DNA of 64,000 bases from Bacillota bacterium. GTDB taxonomy: Bacteria > Bacillota > Clostridia > Christensenellales > Aristaeellaceae. Shown piece by piece: positions 33,292-42,114 of this stretch. A program made the position numbers and the translations under genes. The stretch is from contig JAEYOV010000002.1 of the NCBI GenBank assembly GCA_023411395.1, forward strand, positions 1-64,000. Direction: 5' to 3'. The first letter of the stretch is position 1. Each line of letters begins with the position of its first letter. The notes beneath the pieces are model-generated. The model made no database searches. It was given only the letters and a program-made list of their open reading frames with translations, and was not told the origin of the DNA.

Positions 33292-33861
33292 ATGAAGAAG
33301 CTTGAAACGGCACACCCCGAGGTATGGCTGCTGGAGCCCCGGGTGTCTGGCGATGAACGCGGATGGTTCATGGAGACATTTTCTGAAAGAACTATGCAGG
33401 AGCTTGGGCTGCCTGCCCTTTTTGTGCAGGACAATCACAGTTTTACCATAAAGCAGGGAACGCTGCGTGGGCTGCATTATCAGGAAACCCCCATGGTTCA
33501 GGCCAAACTGGTGCGGGTGACCAGGGGCGCCGTTCTGGATGTGGCGGTGGACTTGCGGCGCGGTTCGCCTTATTATTTGAAGTCGGTATCTACGGAGCTT
33601 TCCGCAGAGAACAAGCGGATGGTGTTCATTCCCCGTGGATTTGCCCACGGTTACTTGACACTCACGCCGGATGTGGAGTTCGTCTACAAGGTGGACAACC
33701 TTTATAGCCGGGAGCATGACCGTTCCATCCGTTTTGATGACCCGGACATAGGGGTGAATTGGGGGATCGAATCTCCCGAACTATCCGACAAGGACAGGAG
33801 GGCGCCGTTTTTCAGGGATAGCGGATGCAGCTTTGTTTACAAGGAGGGAGGCGGCAAATGA
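33292..33861 (+). CDS. rmlC: dTDP-4-dehydrorhamnose 3,5-epimerase
   Basis: A 189-residue cupin epimerase, third enzyme of dTDP-rhamnose synthesis. VSGDERGWFMETFSE opens the barrel, QDNHSFTIKQGTLRGLHYQ carries the conserved arginine and catalytic histidine, and FIPRGFAHGYLTL and EFVYKVDNLYSREHD follow as in characterised RmlC. The ATG at 33292 has GAAAGG eight bases upstream; the TTG at 33286 is too close to it. The stop overlaps the rmlB start by 4 bases (ATGA). Confidence 0.95.
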   Translation: MKKLETAHPEVWLLEPRVSGDERGWFMETFSERTMQELGLPALFVQDNHSFTIKQGTLRGLHYQETPMVQAKLVRVTRGAVLDVAVDLRRGSPYYLKSVSTELSAENKRMVFIPRGFAHGYLTLTPDVEFVYKVDNLYSREHDRSIRFDDPDIGVNWGIESPELSDKDRRAPFFRDSGCSFVYKEGGGK

Positions 33862-34886
33862 ATATACTTGTAACCGGCGGCGCAGGCTTTATCGGCGCGA
33901 ATTTTATCTACTATCTGCTGGAGAAATACCCCGGTGACAAGATCGTCTGCCTGGATGCGCTGACCTATGCCGGGAATTTGACGACTCTGGACCGGGCGAT
34001 GACATGCCCAGCTTTCCGTTTTGTCAAGGGAGATATTGCAGACAGGAATGGCGTCATGGCATTGTTCGAGGCGGAAAAGCCCGACATCGTAGTCAACTTT
34101 GCGGCGGAGACCCATGTGGATCGCTCCATTGAGGACCCGGAATCGTTTCTGCGTACTAATGTGATGGGCACACAGGTGCTGATGGACGCCTGCCGGAAGT
34201 ATGACGTCTCCCGGTACCACCAGGTATCTACGGACGAAGTGTATGGCGATTTGCCCCTTGACCGGCCTGATCTGCTGTTCACCGAGGAAACGCCCCTACA
34301 TGCCTCCTCGCCGTATTCCGCTTCCAAGGCATCGGCAGACCTGATCGTGCTTTCCTATTTTCGCACCTTTCATCTGCCGGTTACCATAACCCGCTGCTCC
34401 AACAACTACGGCCCCTATCAGTTTCCGGAAAAGCTCATCCCACTGATGATTTCAAGGGCTTTGAGCGATAAGCCGCTGCCCGTATACGGGAAGGGAGAAA
34501 ATGTGCGGGACTGGCTGCATGTTTTAGATCATTGCAGCGCCATTGATCTTGTGTTGCGAAAGGGCCGGCCGGGAGAAGTTTATAACGTGGGCGGCCACAA
34601 TGAGCGAACCAACCTGATGGTGGTCAAGGCCATTTTGCAGGCGCTTGATAAGCCGGAAAGCCTGATCGAATTTGTGAAGGACAGGCCTGGCCATGACCTG
34701 CGCTACGCAATCGATCCCGGGAAAATCCACCGGGAATTGGGATGGCTGCCGGAAACATTGTTTGAGGCTGGCATTGAAAAAACGGTCCGCTGGTATCTTT
34801 ATAACCGGCCCTGGTGGGAGAGCATTCTCAATGGCGCATACCGGGAATACTATGACCGGATGTACGGAAACCGGGGACAGGCATGA
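33858..34886 (+). CDS. rmlB: dTDP-glucose 4,6-dehydratase
   Basis: A 342-residue extended short-chain dehydrogenase, second enzyme of dTDP-rhamnose synthesis. NILVTGGAGFIGANFIYYL is the NAD site; STDEVYGDLPL and YSASKASADL carry the catalytic Thr, Asp, Glu, Tyr and Lys; RCSNNYGPYQFPEKLIPL is the substrate-binding stretch. Start at 33858 is supported by AAGGAGGGAGG and the 4-base overlap with rmlC. Its own stop overlaps the rmlD start the same way, so rmlCBD is a tightly coupled block. Confidence 0.95.
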   Translation: MNILVTGGAGFIGANFIYYLLEKYPGDKIVCLDALTYAGNLTTLDRAMTCPAFRFVKGDIADRNGVMALFEAEKPDIVVNFAAETHVDRSIEDPESFLRTNVMGTQVLMDACRKYDVSRYHQVSTDEVYGDLPLDRPDLLFTEETPLHASSPYSASKASADLIVLSYFRTFHLPVTITRCSNNYGPYQFPEKLIPLMISRALSDKPLPVYGKGENVRDWLHVLDHCSAIDLVLRKGRPGEVYNVGGHNERTNLMVVKAILQALDKPESLIEFVKDRPGHDLRYAIDPGKIHRELGWLPETLFEAGIEKTVRWYLYNRPWWESILNGAYREYYDRMYGNRGQA

Positions 34887-35731
34887 AGGTATTGGTGACG
34901 GGTGCTGCCGGACAATTGGGCCGGGAGGTATGCAACCGGCTGAGAGAACTTGGGATACAGTTTAAAGGCGTAGGCAGGGCAGATTTTGACCTGACGGAGG
35001 AAAATGCCACGCGTGCGGCTATCCTAGCATATGCGCCGGACGCTGTGATCCATTGTGCCGCCTATACCGCGGTAGACAAGGCCGAAACAGAGAAAGAGCC
35101 TTGCTTCCGGGTGAATGTCCTGGGTACTGCCAATGTGGCAAAGGCCTGCCGGGAGCTTAATGCCCGGATGATGTACATCAGTACGGATTATGTGTTTGAC
35201 GGGCAAGAGGATGCGCCCTTTGAAACAGATCATGCGAAAGCACCCATCAATCATTACGGTCTGACAAAGGCAATGGGGGAGGACGAAGTACAATCCTGGC
35301 TGGAGGAATACTTCATCATCCGGATCGCCTGGGTGTTTGGACTGGTGGGGAATAATTTTGTCGAAACCATGCTCCGCCTTGGACAGCAGCGCGAGTCCGT
35401 ACGGGTGGTGGCGGATCAAGTCGGTTCGCCCACCTATGCAAAAGATTTGGCGCCTTTGCTGTGCAGTATGATTCAAACGGAGCGGTACGGCGTCTATCAC
35501 GCCACTAACGAAGGGTTTTGCAGTTGGTTTGAATTTGCGGCGGAGATCATGGCGCGGGCGTCCTTGCCTTGCCGCGTGGAGCCGATTTCAACTTCCGATT
35601 ATCCCACCGCCGCACGGAGGCCGCAAAATTCCCGTCTCTCCAAGCGCAGCCTGGACGAGGCTGGATTCGCACGGCTGCCCTCCTGGCAGGACGCGTTGAA
35701 ACGCTACCTGCTATCCAGCGCGATGGAATAG
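34883..35731 (+). CDS. rmlD: dTDP-4-dehydrorhamnose reductase
   Basis: A 282-residue NAD(P)H-dependent reductase completing dTDP-L-rhamnose. VLVTGAAGQLGREV is the nucleotide site, VIHCAAYTAVDKAE and YISTDYVFDGQ follow, and YGLTKAMGE has the catalytic Tyr-xxx-Lys. Full length. Overlaps rmlB by 4 bases. The next gene, wecB, starts 81 bases later with a weaker ribosome binding site, but no terminator with a T-run lies between. Confidence 0.95.
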   Translation: MKVLVTGAAGQLGREVCNRLRELGIQFKGVGRADFDLTEENATRAAILAYAPDAVIHCAAYTAVDKAETEKEPCFRVNVLGTANVAKACRELNARMMYISTDYVFDGQEDAPFETDHAKAPINHYGLTKAMGEDEVQSWLEEYFIIRIAWVFGLVGNNFVETMLRLGQQRESVRVVADQVGSPTYAKDLAPLLCSMIQTERYGVYHATNEGFCSWFEFAAEIMARASLPCRVEPISTSDYPTAARRPQNSRLSKRSLDEAGFARLPSWQDALKRYLLSSAME

Positions 35732-35812
35732 CGATATTGTACTTGTATTATGGGACCGGAAGCGGCTTGAAAGGCCGTTTTCTTATGACGATGGAAGAGA
35801 TGGTTTATAAAA

Positions 35813-36934
35813 ATGCGTGAACGGACTGTGCTCAGCGTATTCGGTACACGGCCGGAAGCCATCAAAATGGCGCCTTTGGTGAGGCTGCTTCAAAAAACGC
35901 CGCGGGTGAAGGGCATGGTTTGCCTTACCGGCCAGCATCGTCAGATGCTGGATCAGGTAATGGAGCGGTTTTCCATTCAGGCGGATTATGACTTGAACCT
36001 CATGCGCCCCGGCCAGACGCTTACCGAAATCACGGCCCGGGTGTTGGATGGCATGGACAAGGTATTGGCGGAATGCCAGCCTGATATCGTGCTGGTGCAT
36101 GGCGACACCACCACCAGCATGGCGGCGGCGATGGCGGCTTTTTACAGAAAAATTCCTGTAGGTCATGTGGAGGCAGGCCTGCGCACGTATGACAAATATT
36201 CTCCCTTTCCGGAGGAAATGAACCGGTCCATCACCGGGCGCACCGCCACGCTTCACTTTGCGCCTACGGAGGAAAACAGGGAGAACCTGTATCATGAAAA
36301 TATCCGGGAGCATGTATATGTTACCGGGAATACCGTGATCGATGCGCTTATGGCCATGGTGCGGCAGGACTATGTGTTCCAGGAGGAAGCGCTCCGGGCA
36401 ATTGATTTTTCGGCGGGGCGTGTGATTTTGCTCACCGCCCACCGCAGGGAAAACCTGGGGGCCCCGCTTAGCAACATCTGCAACGCGGTGAAGCGCATCG
36501 TGGAGGCGCTGCCTGATGTGCAGGTGGTGTATCCCGTCCATATGAATCCGGCGGTTGGGGAACCTGTCCGGGCGCTATTAGGCAATGTGAAACGCGTACG
36601 CCTGATGCCGCCTATCGATGTGGAAGACATGCATAACCTTATCGGACGCTGTTGTCTGGTGATGACGGATTCCGGCGGGTTGCAGGAGGAGGCGCCGGCT
36701 CTTGGCAAGCCAGTTGTGGTGCTGCGCACCGAAACGGAGCGGCCGGAGGTGGTGGCCGCGGGCAAGGCGGTGCTGGCAGGCGTGCAGGAGGACGATATTG
36801 TTAAGGCCGTGCTGAGGCTGCTCAATGATGAAGGCGCCTATCAGCGCATGGCCCAGGCCATCCATCCCTATGGGGATGGCCATGCGTCAGAGAAAATTGT
36901 CCAGGCGTTGATGAATTGGTTTCAAAATCAGTAA
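35813..36934 (+). CDS. wecB: UDP-N-acetylglucosamine 2-epimerase
   Basis: A 373-residue non-hydrolysing epimerase interconverting UDP-GlcNAc and UDP-ManNAc. VLSVFGTRPEAIKMAPL at the start, VHGDTTTSMAAAMAAF, GHVEAGLRTYD, and SDSGGLQEEAP-like TDSGGLQEEAPALGKP and RTETERPE are the family hallmarks. Supplies UDP-ManNAc to the dehydrogenase encoded at 31048, giving UDP-ManNAcA. In Gram-positive bacteria the enzyme (MnaA) also feeds teichoic-acid linkage units, so it may serve more than this locus. Only a weak GAAGAGATGG precedes the ATG. Confidence 0.93.
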   Translation: MRERTVLSVFGTRPEAIKMAPLVRLLQKTPRVKGMVCLTGQHRQMLDQVMERFSIQADYDLNLMRPGQTLTEITARVLDGMDKVLAECQPDIVLVHGDTTTSMAAAMAAFYRKIPVGHVEAGLRTYDKYSPFPEEMNRSITGRTATLHFAPTEENRENLYHENIREHVYVTGNTVIDALMAMVRQDYVFQEEALRAIDFSAGRVILLTAHRRENLGAPLSNICNAVKRIVEALPDVQVVYPVHMNPAVGEPVRALLGNVKRVRLMPPIDVEDMHNLIGRCCLVMTDSGGLQEEAPALGKPVVVLRTETERPEVVAAGKAVLAGVQEDDIVKAVLRLLNDEGAYQRMAQAIHPYGDGHASEKIVQALMNWFQNQ

Positions 36935-37017
36935 TTGTAGAAAAATTAAAAAATGGCCTGTTCGCTTTCGTGAATAAGCCACCCTTAGAGTGTGTACAAG
37001 TTTTCTGGATGGGGTGC

Positions 37018-37049
37018 GGGGAAGGCTCTTTTTCAAAAGAGCCTTCCCC
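37018..37049. terminator. Perfect hairpin between wecB and eno
   Basis: GGGGAAGGCTCTTTT and AAAAGAGCCTTCCCC form a 15-base perfect stem between convergent genes. The U-rich tract lies within the stem and not after it, so it may act as a bidirectional terminator or a transcript-stabilising hairpin. Confidence 0.6.
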
Positions 37050-37068
37050 GTCATACCTTTTCAAAACT

Positions 37069-38352
37069 TCATCTCCTGAAGCATTTTCTGCCGGGATACC
37101 GGGCCGCCGGGCCCAGGCAGTCCTCGATACGCAGAAGGCGGTTATACTTGGCGACGCGTTCGCTGCGGCTGGGCGCGCCGGTCTTGATCTGCCCGGCGTT
37201 GACGGCAACTGCAAGGTCGGCGATGGTGGTATCCTCCGTCTCGCCCGAGCGGTGGGAGATGACGGCGGTATAGCCGGCATTGTGGGCCATTTTAATGGCC
37301 TGCAGCGTTTCAGTAAGGGAACCGATTTGGTTCAGCTTGATGAGGATGGAACTGCCGCAGCCCGAGTCGATGCCTTTTTCCAGCCTTTGCGTATTGGTGA
37401 CGAACAGGTCGTCGCCAACCAATTGCACCTTGCCTTTTAGCAGGGTGGTAAGCTTCCTCCAACCTTCCCAATCTTCCTCGTCCAGCCCGTCCTCAATGGA
37501 GGCGATGGGGTATTTCTCCACCAGGCCCTGCCAATAGGTGATCAACTCATCGGTAGTGTAGCGGATTTTGTGCTTTGGCAACAGATAACCTCCACCTTCA
37601 CTTTTCCACTCGCTGGAGGCGGCGTCGATGGCCAGCATGAAATCATCGTATGGCTTGTACCCGGCCTTTTCAATGGCTTTGAGCAGGTATTGGATGGCTT
37701 CCTCGTCGCTGCTGAGGTTCGGCGCATAGCCGCCCTCGTCGCCCACGGCAGTGGACAGGCCGTCTTTCTTGAGCAGACCGGCCAGGGTATGGAAGACTTC
37801 CGTGCACCAGCGCAGCCCTTCTGAAAAGGTTGACGCACCCACAGGCATGACCATGAATTCCTGGATGTCGATGTTGTTGGCCGCGTGCGCGCCGCCGTTG
37901 AGCACATTCATCATGGGCACCGGTAGCGTATCCGCGTTGACGCCGCCCAGGAACTTATACAGAGGCAGATTAAGCGCCTTGGATGCGGCCCTTGCGCAGG
38001 CCAGGGAAACGGCCAGGATGGCGTTGGCACCCAGGCGGGATTTGTCCGCCGTTCCATCCAGCCTGATGAGTGTTGAATCAATTTCGGCGGTATGGGATGC
38101 GTCCATACCTGTAAGGGCTTCCCTGATCTCTTTGTTGATGTGGCCTACGGCCTTCAAAACGCCTTTGCCTAAAAAGCGGGAGGGGTCCTTGTCCCTCAGT
38201 TCCAGCGCCTCAAACTGGCCGGTGGACGCACCGCTGGGAACGGCGGCCTGGCCGTGGATGCCGCATTCCAATGTAACGACGGCTTCTACCGTGGGATTGC
38301 CCCTGGAATCGATGATCTCCCGGCCGTAAACGTTTGTGATGGAATAGCCCAT
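37069..38352 (-). CDS. eno: Enolase
   Basis: A 427-residue phosphopyruvate hydratase converting 2-phosphoglycerate to phosphoenolpyruvate. The N-terminus VYGREIIDSRGNPTVEA, the loop PSGASTGQFEALELRD, the catalytic region GDEGGYAPNLSSDEEA, the metal ligands in LAIDAASSE, SIEDGLDEEDW and LVGDDLFVTN, and SHRSGETEDTTIAD are all present. The start at 38352 has AAGGAGGATATACA upstream; the frame continues to 38496 without reason. Sits 31 bases after gpmA, its glycolytic predecessor, so the two form an operon driven from 39207. The extreme C-terminus ends ARYPGRKCFRR, a few residues beyond the usual end. Confidence 0.96.
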   Translation of the reverse strand: MGYSITNVYGREIIDSRGNPTVEAVVTLECGIHGQAAVPSGASTGQFEALELRDKDPSRFLGKGVLKAVGHINKEIREALTGMDASHTAEIDSTLIRLDGTADKSRLGANAILAVSLACARAASKALNLPLYKFLGGVNADTLPVPMMNVLNGGAHAANNIDIQEFMVMPVGASTFSEGLRWCTEVFHTLAGLLKKDGLSTAVGDEGGYAPNLSSDEEAIQYLLKAIEKAGYKPYDDFMLAIDAASSEWKSEGGGYLLPKHKIRYTTDELITYWQGLVEKYPIASIEDGLDEEDWEGWRKLTTLLKGKVQLVGDDLFVTNTQRLEKGIDSGCGSSILIKLNQIGSLTETLQAIKMAHNAGYTAVISHRSGETEDTTIADLAVAVNAGQIKTGAPSRSERVAKYNRLLRIEDCLGPAARYPGRKCFRR

Positions 38353-38383
38353 TGTATATCCTCCTTGATGGTGGCCGCGGGGT

Positions 38384-39127
38384 CTATTTTGCTTTGCCCT
38401 GGTTGGCCACGCTTTCCATTTTGGCTTTGAGCAGCTCTTGATCGCCCAGATATTCCTTACCCATAATATGGAACTGTGAATCCAGCGTATATACAAGTGG
38501 CACGCCGGTAGGTATGTTCACCTCCATGATCTGGGCGTCGGTCAGGTTTTCAAAATGCTTTACCAGCGCACGCAGGGAGTTGCCGTGGGCGGAAATGAGT
38601 ACCCGCTTTCCTGCCGCCATCTGAGGGGCGATGGTATCCCGGTAAAAGGGGACCACCCTTGCGATGGTATCCTTTAGGCTCTCTGCAAGAGGCAGCAGGG
38701 ATTTGTCCTCATTTCGGTACTGTATCTGAGCTCTTGGGCTGCGCGCGTCATTCTCCTCCAAGGGAGGCGGCGGCACATCGAAGGAACGGCGCCAGATTTT
38801 TACCTGATCCTCTCCGTAGCGCCGGGCTGTTTCCGCCTTGTCCAGCCCCTGGAGCGCACCGTAATGGCGCTCGTTTAGCAGCCATGTTTTGTGCACCGGG
38901 AGCCATTCGCGGTCCATTTGTTCCAAGGCAAGGTTCAGCGTATGAATGGCACGCTTGAGATACGAGGTATAGCATACGTCAAAGTCGAATCCGCTATCCT
39001 TCAAAAGCCGGCCCGCTTCCGCCGCCTCCTGCCTGCCCTTCTCGGAAAGATCCACATCTGTCCAGCCGGTGAACAGATTCAGTCTGTTCCACTCGCTTTC
39101 CCCATGCCTGAGCAGTACCAGTTTCAT
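38384..39127 (-). CDS. gpmA: 2,3-bisphosphoglycerate-dependent phosphoglycerate mutase
   Basis: A 247-residue cofactor-dependent mutase converting 3- to 2-phosphoglycerate. LVLLRHGESEWNRLNLFTGW contains the histidine that is phosphorylated (His8), and NERHYGALQGLDKAETA and ISAHGNSLRALVKH supply the other active-site residues. Full length. Placed upstream of eno on the same strand, forming a glycolytic pair. AAGGAGG lies eight bases before the ATG, and a strong promoter precedes it. Confidence 0.95.
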   Translation of the reverse strand: MKLVLLRHGESEWNRLNLFTGWTDVDLSEKGRQEAAEAGRLLKDSGFDFDVCYTSYLKRAIHTLNLALEQMDREWLPVHKTWLLNERHYGALQGLDKAETARRYGEDQVKIWRRSFDVPPPPLEENDARSPRAQIQYRNEDKSLLPLAESLKDTIARVVPFYRDTIAPQMAAGKRVLISAHGNSLRALVKHFENLTDAQIMEVNIPTGVPLVYTLDSQFHIMGKEYLGDQELLKAKMESVANQGKAK

Positions 39128-39178
39128 GGGAATGCCTCCTTATGGCCAATTTAGGTTAGGATATGCTAACTTTACATA

Positions 39179-39207
39179 ATTATACCGCATTATGGGAAAA
39201 AAAGCAA
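39179..39207 (-). promoter_or_regulatory. Promoter for gpmA-eno
   Basis: On the minus strand TTGCTT (39207-39202), 17 bases, TATAAT (39184-39179), about 50 bases before the gpmA start. Perfect -10 box. Confidence 0.65.
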
Positions 39208-39316
39208 GGATTTCAATACGGCGCGGGGCGCGGGACGAAGCCTGCGGGGCGGCGTATAGTTTTTTCTGGATCGGCAACAATAACACCGTTCTGTGCAAGG
39301 GGGAGGGGGAGACGGG

Positions 39317-40939
39317 ATGTTTCAATCAGTCATTAAAAAGCTTAAATACTGGCAGCACATGAACAAGGCGCAGCGCGCCCAGGATGGAGATCAAAAGTCG
39401 CCGCCCCCCGCCCTTCACAGGGATTTGAACAAAAACCTTCAGTCCATACGCCAGATACTGGGCAAGAGCAACGATGTGAAGATTCATGAGTTCCGCTTTG
39501 GTAAAGAGGGGGAATATGGCGGCGCGCTTGTATTTATAGACGGTTTGGTCAACAGCGGCTTCATCACGGAAGGAATTTTGAAACCGGTTCTGTCTTTCCG
39601 TTTGCTGGATTCACTTCCGGCGGACAAACCGGCGGATGCATTTGAAGAAATTCAGCGAACGGTGCTATGCACTGCGGAAATGGAGGAAAAGGAAGCGCTC
39701 AGCGAGCTTATCGCCGGCTGCCTGAGCGGCAACACCATTTTTTTGATGGACGGTATAGCCAAAGGCATCCTGGTGAGCACCAAGGGATGGGACAAAAGGG
39801 GCGTGACCGAACCGCAGACGGAGTCGGTGATCCGCGGGCCCAGGGAAGGGTTCACGGAAAACCTTAGAACAAACACCGCTCTTGTGCGCCGCAAAATCAA
39901 GAGTCCTCAGCTTCGGATGGACCATATCATTGTAGGCCGCAAGACGCTGACGGATGTCTGCATCATCTATCTTGACAATGTGGCAGACCCTAAGGTTGTC
40001 AGCGAAGTGAAAAAACGCCTCGAGGGGCTGCAGGTGGATTCCATACTGGACGCGGGATATATCGAGCAATACATGGAGGATGCGCCTTTTTCCATGTTCG
40101 CCACGGTGGGTTATACCGAAAAGCCCGACGTTGCGGCGGCCAAAGTGCTGGAGGGACGTATAGCCATTGTAACGGACGGCACGCCGTTTGTGCTTACGGC
40201 TCCCATGCTGTTCATTGAAAGCTTTCAAACAGCGGAGGATTACTATATCCGGCCTTTCTTCGCCAGCTTTGCCAGGCTTCTTCGGTATCTGGCGTTTTTC
40301 ATAACGGTCTTTGCGCCGGCCATCTACATTGCGCTGACCACCTACCATCAGGAATTTATTCCCACGACATTGCTGCTTACCGTGGCCAGGGCGCGGGAAG
40401 GCACGCCGTTCCCGGCCTTCCTGGAAGCACTGATCATGATCTTTTCCTTTGAGATCTTGCGGGAAGCGGGGCTTAGGCTGCCGCGGCCCGTAGGGCAGGC
40501 TATCAGCATCGTGGGTGCGTTGATCATGGGTGATGCCGCCGTATCGGCAGGCCTGGTGGGGGCTCCTTTGGTCATTGCGGTGGCGCTGACGGCGGTTACG
40601 GGCTTTGTGGTGCCCATGCAAAGCGACGTTTCCTCTCTTTTAAGGCTTATGTCGATGGTGCTGGCCGCCGTGCTTGGCGGGTATGGCATTGCCATGGGCT
40701 TGCTGGCGACACTGGTGCACTTGGCTTCGCTATCATCCTTTGGCGTACCCTATTTTGAGTCGTTTGCTTTTTCCCGGGATATGCAGGATACCATGGTACG
40801 CACGCCGCTATGGTTCATGACCAAGCGGCCCAAAGATATAGCACAAAAGGATACTACGCGCAGACGCCTTTTTATTCCGCCCATGCGCCCCCATGATGAG
40901 CAGGGAAACGCGCCTGAACCGGGAGGCGGAAAAGAATGA
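39317..40939 (+). CDS. Spore germinant receptor subunit A (GerA family)
   Basis: A 540-residue GerAA/GerKA-type protein of the spore inner-membrane nutrient receptor. A soluble N-terminal half (about 40-290; VSTKGWDKRGVTEPQTESVI and GPREGFTENLRTNTALVRRK are family landmarks) is followed by several membrane segments between about 310 and 480 and a basic cytoplasmic tail. Such receptors respond to amino acids or sugars and trigger release of dipicolinate. The ATG at 39317 has GGAGGGGG nine bases upstream. Overlaps the next gene by 4 bases. Implies a spore-forming host; transcription would be expected from a forespore sigma factor, but no clear site was found in the 190-base gap before it. Confidence 0.93.
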   Translation: MFQSVIKKLKYWQHMNKAQRAQDGDQKSPPPALHRDLNKNLQSIRQILGKSNDVKIHEFRFGKEGEYGGALVFIDGLVNSGFITEGILKPVLSFRLLDSLPADKPADAFEEIQRTVLCTAEMEEKEALSELIAGCLSGNTIFLMDGIAKGILVSTKGWDKRGVTEPQTESVIRGPREGFTENLRTNTALVRRKIKSPQLRMDHIIVGRKTLTDVCIIYLDNVADPKVVSEVKKRLEGLQVDSILDAGYIEQYMEDAPFSMFATVGYTEKPDVAAAKVLEGRIAIVTDGTPFVLTAPMLFIESFQTAEDYYIRPFFASFARLLRYLAFFITVFAPAIYIALTTYHQEFIPTTLLLTVARAREGTPFPAFLEALIMIFSFEILREAGLRLPRPVGQAISIVGALIMGDAAVSAGLVGAPLVIAVALTAVTGFVVPMQSDVSSLLRLMSMVLAAVLGGYGIAMGLLATLVHLASLSSFGVPYFESFAFSRDMQDTMVRTPLWFMTKRPKDIAQKDTTRRRLFIPPMRPHDEQGNAPEPGGGKE

Positions 40940-42114
40940 AAAAGCTGATATGCGTACTGATGTCACTGGCAGTTTTGTTTGGCATAACAGGCTGCTGGGA
41001 CAGCAAGGAGCTCGACACGCTGTTCATTGTGACCGGATTGGGATTGGATGCTGGTGAGAATGAGGAAGAAGTAAATGTCAGCGTGCAAATCGTCCGCGTA
41101 TCAGCCGGCGATTCCAGTTCCGGCTCCAGTTCCGGCGGCGGGTCAGGAGGAGACGGCGGCAGCAGCATTATACTGGAGGGCAGTGGGAAAAGCGTGCTCG
41201 CGGCTGTTTCATCCTTGCGCCATGAAAGCACCCGGACACTTTTCCTGCACCATAACCAAATGATCGTCTTTGGCAGGGAAGTGGCGAGCCATGGCATTCA
41301 AAAGCATCTGGACCTGTTTTTGCGTGAAGAGGAGACGCGCCTGGAAACATTGGTTCTGGTGGCTGACGGTGACGCCAAGGATGTCATGAGCGCGGAATTG
41401 GATCAGGACAAGATATCCGGCATTGCAGTAACACGCATGATGCGTAAATCCGCCAATACTTCCGTTTACCTGAGTGTGAACATACTGAACCTTGTATCAA
41501 AGATATTGCAAAAGACGACTTCCCCCCTTATGCCAATCGTGGAGGTAATCAAGGAGGGGGAAAAAGAAAAGCTGAATATTTCCAGGATGGCGGTGTTCAA
41601 GGAAGACCGCATGGTGGGAGAACTGAGCTGGGAGGAAATCACCGGCTATCTGTGGTCCATGGGGCAAATCAATGAAGGCATCCTGGAGATCGCCACTGAA
41701 AAGGGAACGGTAGCGATGAACATTATTCAGGTGCAAAGCGAAACGGTTCCGGTGCTTCAGGCGGACGGCAGGGCGGGTGTGATCCTGAATATAGATACGG
41801 TTTTGGATATTGAGGAATTGAGCGGCTTTGGGGATATGAAGCTGGAGGAGCTTCATGGCATGCTGACGCAGGAGGCGAAAAAGGCCATTGAGCAGCGTGT
41901 ACATACCACCTTTGAAAAAACGCGTCAGCTAAATACAGACATCTACGGATACGGCGGAAAATTCAATATCAAATATCCCAAGCAGTGGAAAAGCCTGGAG
42001 CAGCAATGGGATACGGTGTATCCCGCGCTGCAGCTGGTTCTGAGTGTGAAGCCGCATATTGTTGGGACAGGCAAAACGGCCCTTACCCTGGACATGGAGG
42101 AAAACATGAAATGA
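40936..42114 (+). CDS. Spore germinant receptor lipoprotein subunit C
   Basis: A 392-residue Ger(x)C family lipoprotein. The signal peptide ends in the lipobox GITGC with the lipidated cysteine at residue 20, followed by WDSKELD, the typical start of mature GerC. A glycine/serine-rich linker (SSGSSSGGGSGGDGGSS, near 57-75) is unusual for the family and may be a flexible insertion. The C-terminal domain ends with VEP-like LVLSVKPHIVGTGKT. Anchored outside the spore inner membrane as part of the receptor. Order here is A-C-B, as in several Clostridia. Overlaps gerB-type gene by 4 bases. Confidence 0.9.
   Translation: MKKLICVLMSLAVLFGITGCWDSKELDTLFIVTGLGLDAGENEEEVNVSVQIVRVSAGDSSSGSSSGGGSGGDGGSSIILEGSGKSVLAAVSSLRHESTRTLFLHHNQMIVFGREVASHGIQKHLDLFLREEETRLETLVLVADGDAKDVMSAELDQDKISGIAVTRMMRKSANTSVYLSVNILNLVSKILQKTTSPLMPIVEVIKEGEKEKLNISRMAVFKEDRMVGELSWEEITGYLWSMGQINEGILEIATEKGTVAMNIIQVQSETVPVLQADGRAGVILNIDTVLDIEELSGFGDMKLEELHGMLTQEAKKAIEQRVHTTFEKTRQLNTDIYGYGGKFNIKYPKQWKSLEQQWDTVYPALQLVLSVKPHIVGTGKTALTLDMEENMK

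Noticed and set aside
35740..35790. Terminator between rmlD and wecB (CGGC..GGCCG before TTTTC)
   Set aside because: The stem is only four to five pairs with an interrupted T-run, too weak to separate wecB from the operon.
39665..40621. Open frame of about 318 codons antisense to the GerA-type gene
   Set aside because: The product is rich in Arg, His and Gln without any domain; the sense gene is clearly GerA family.
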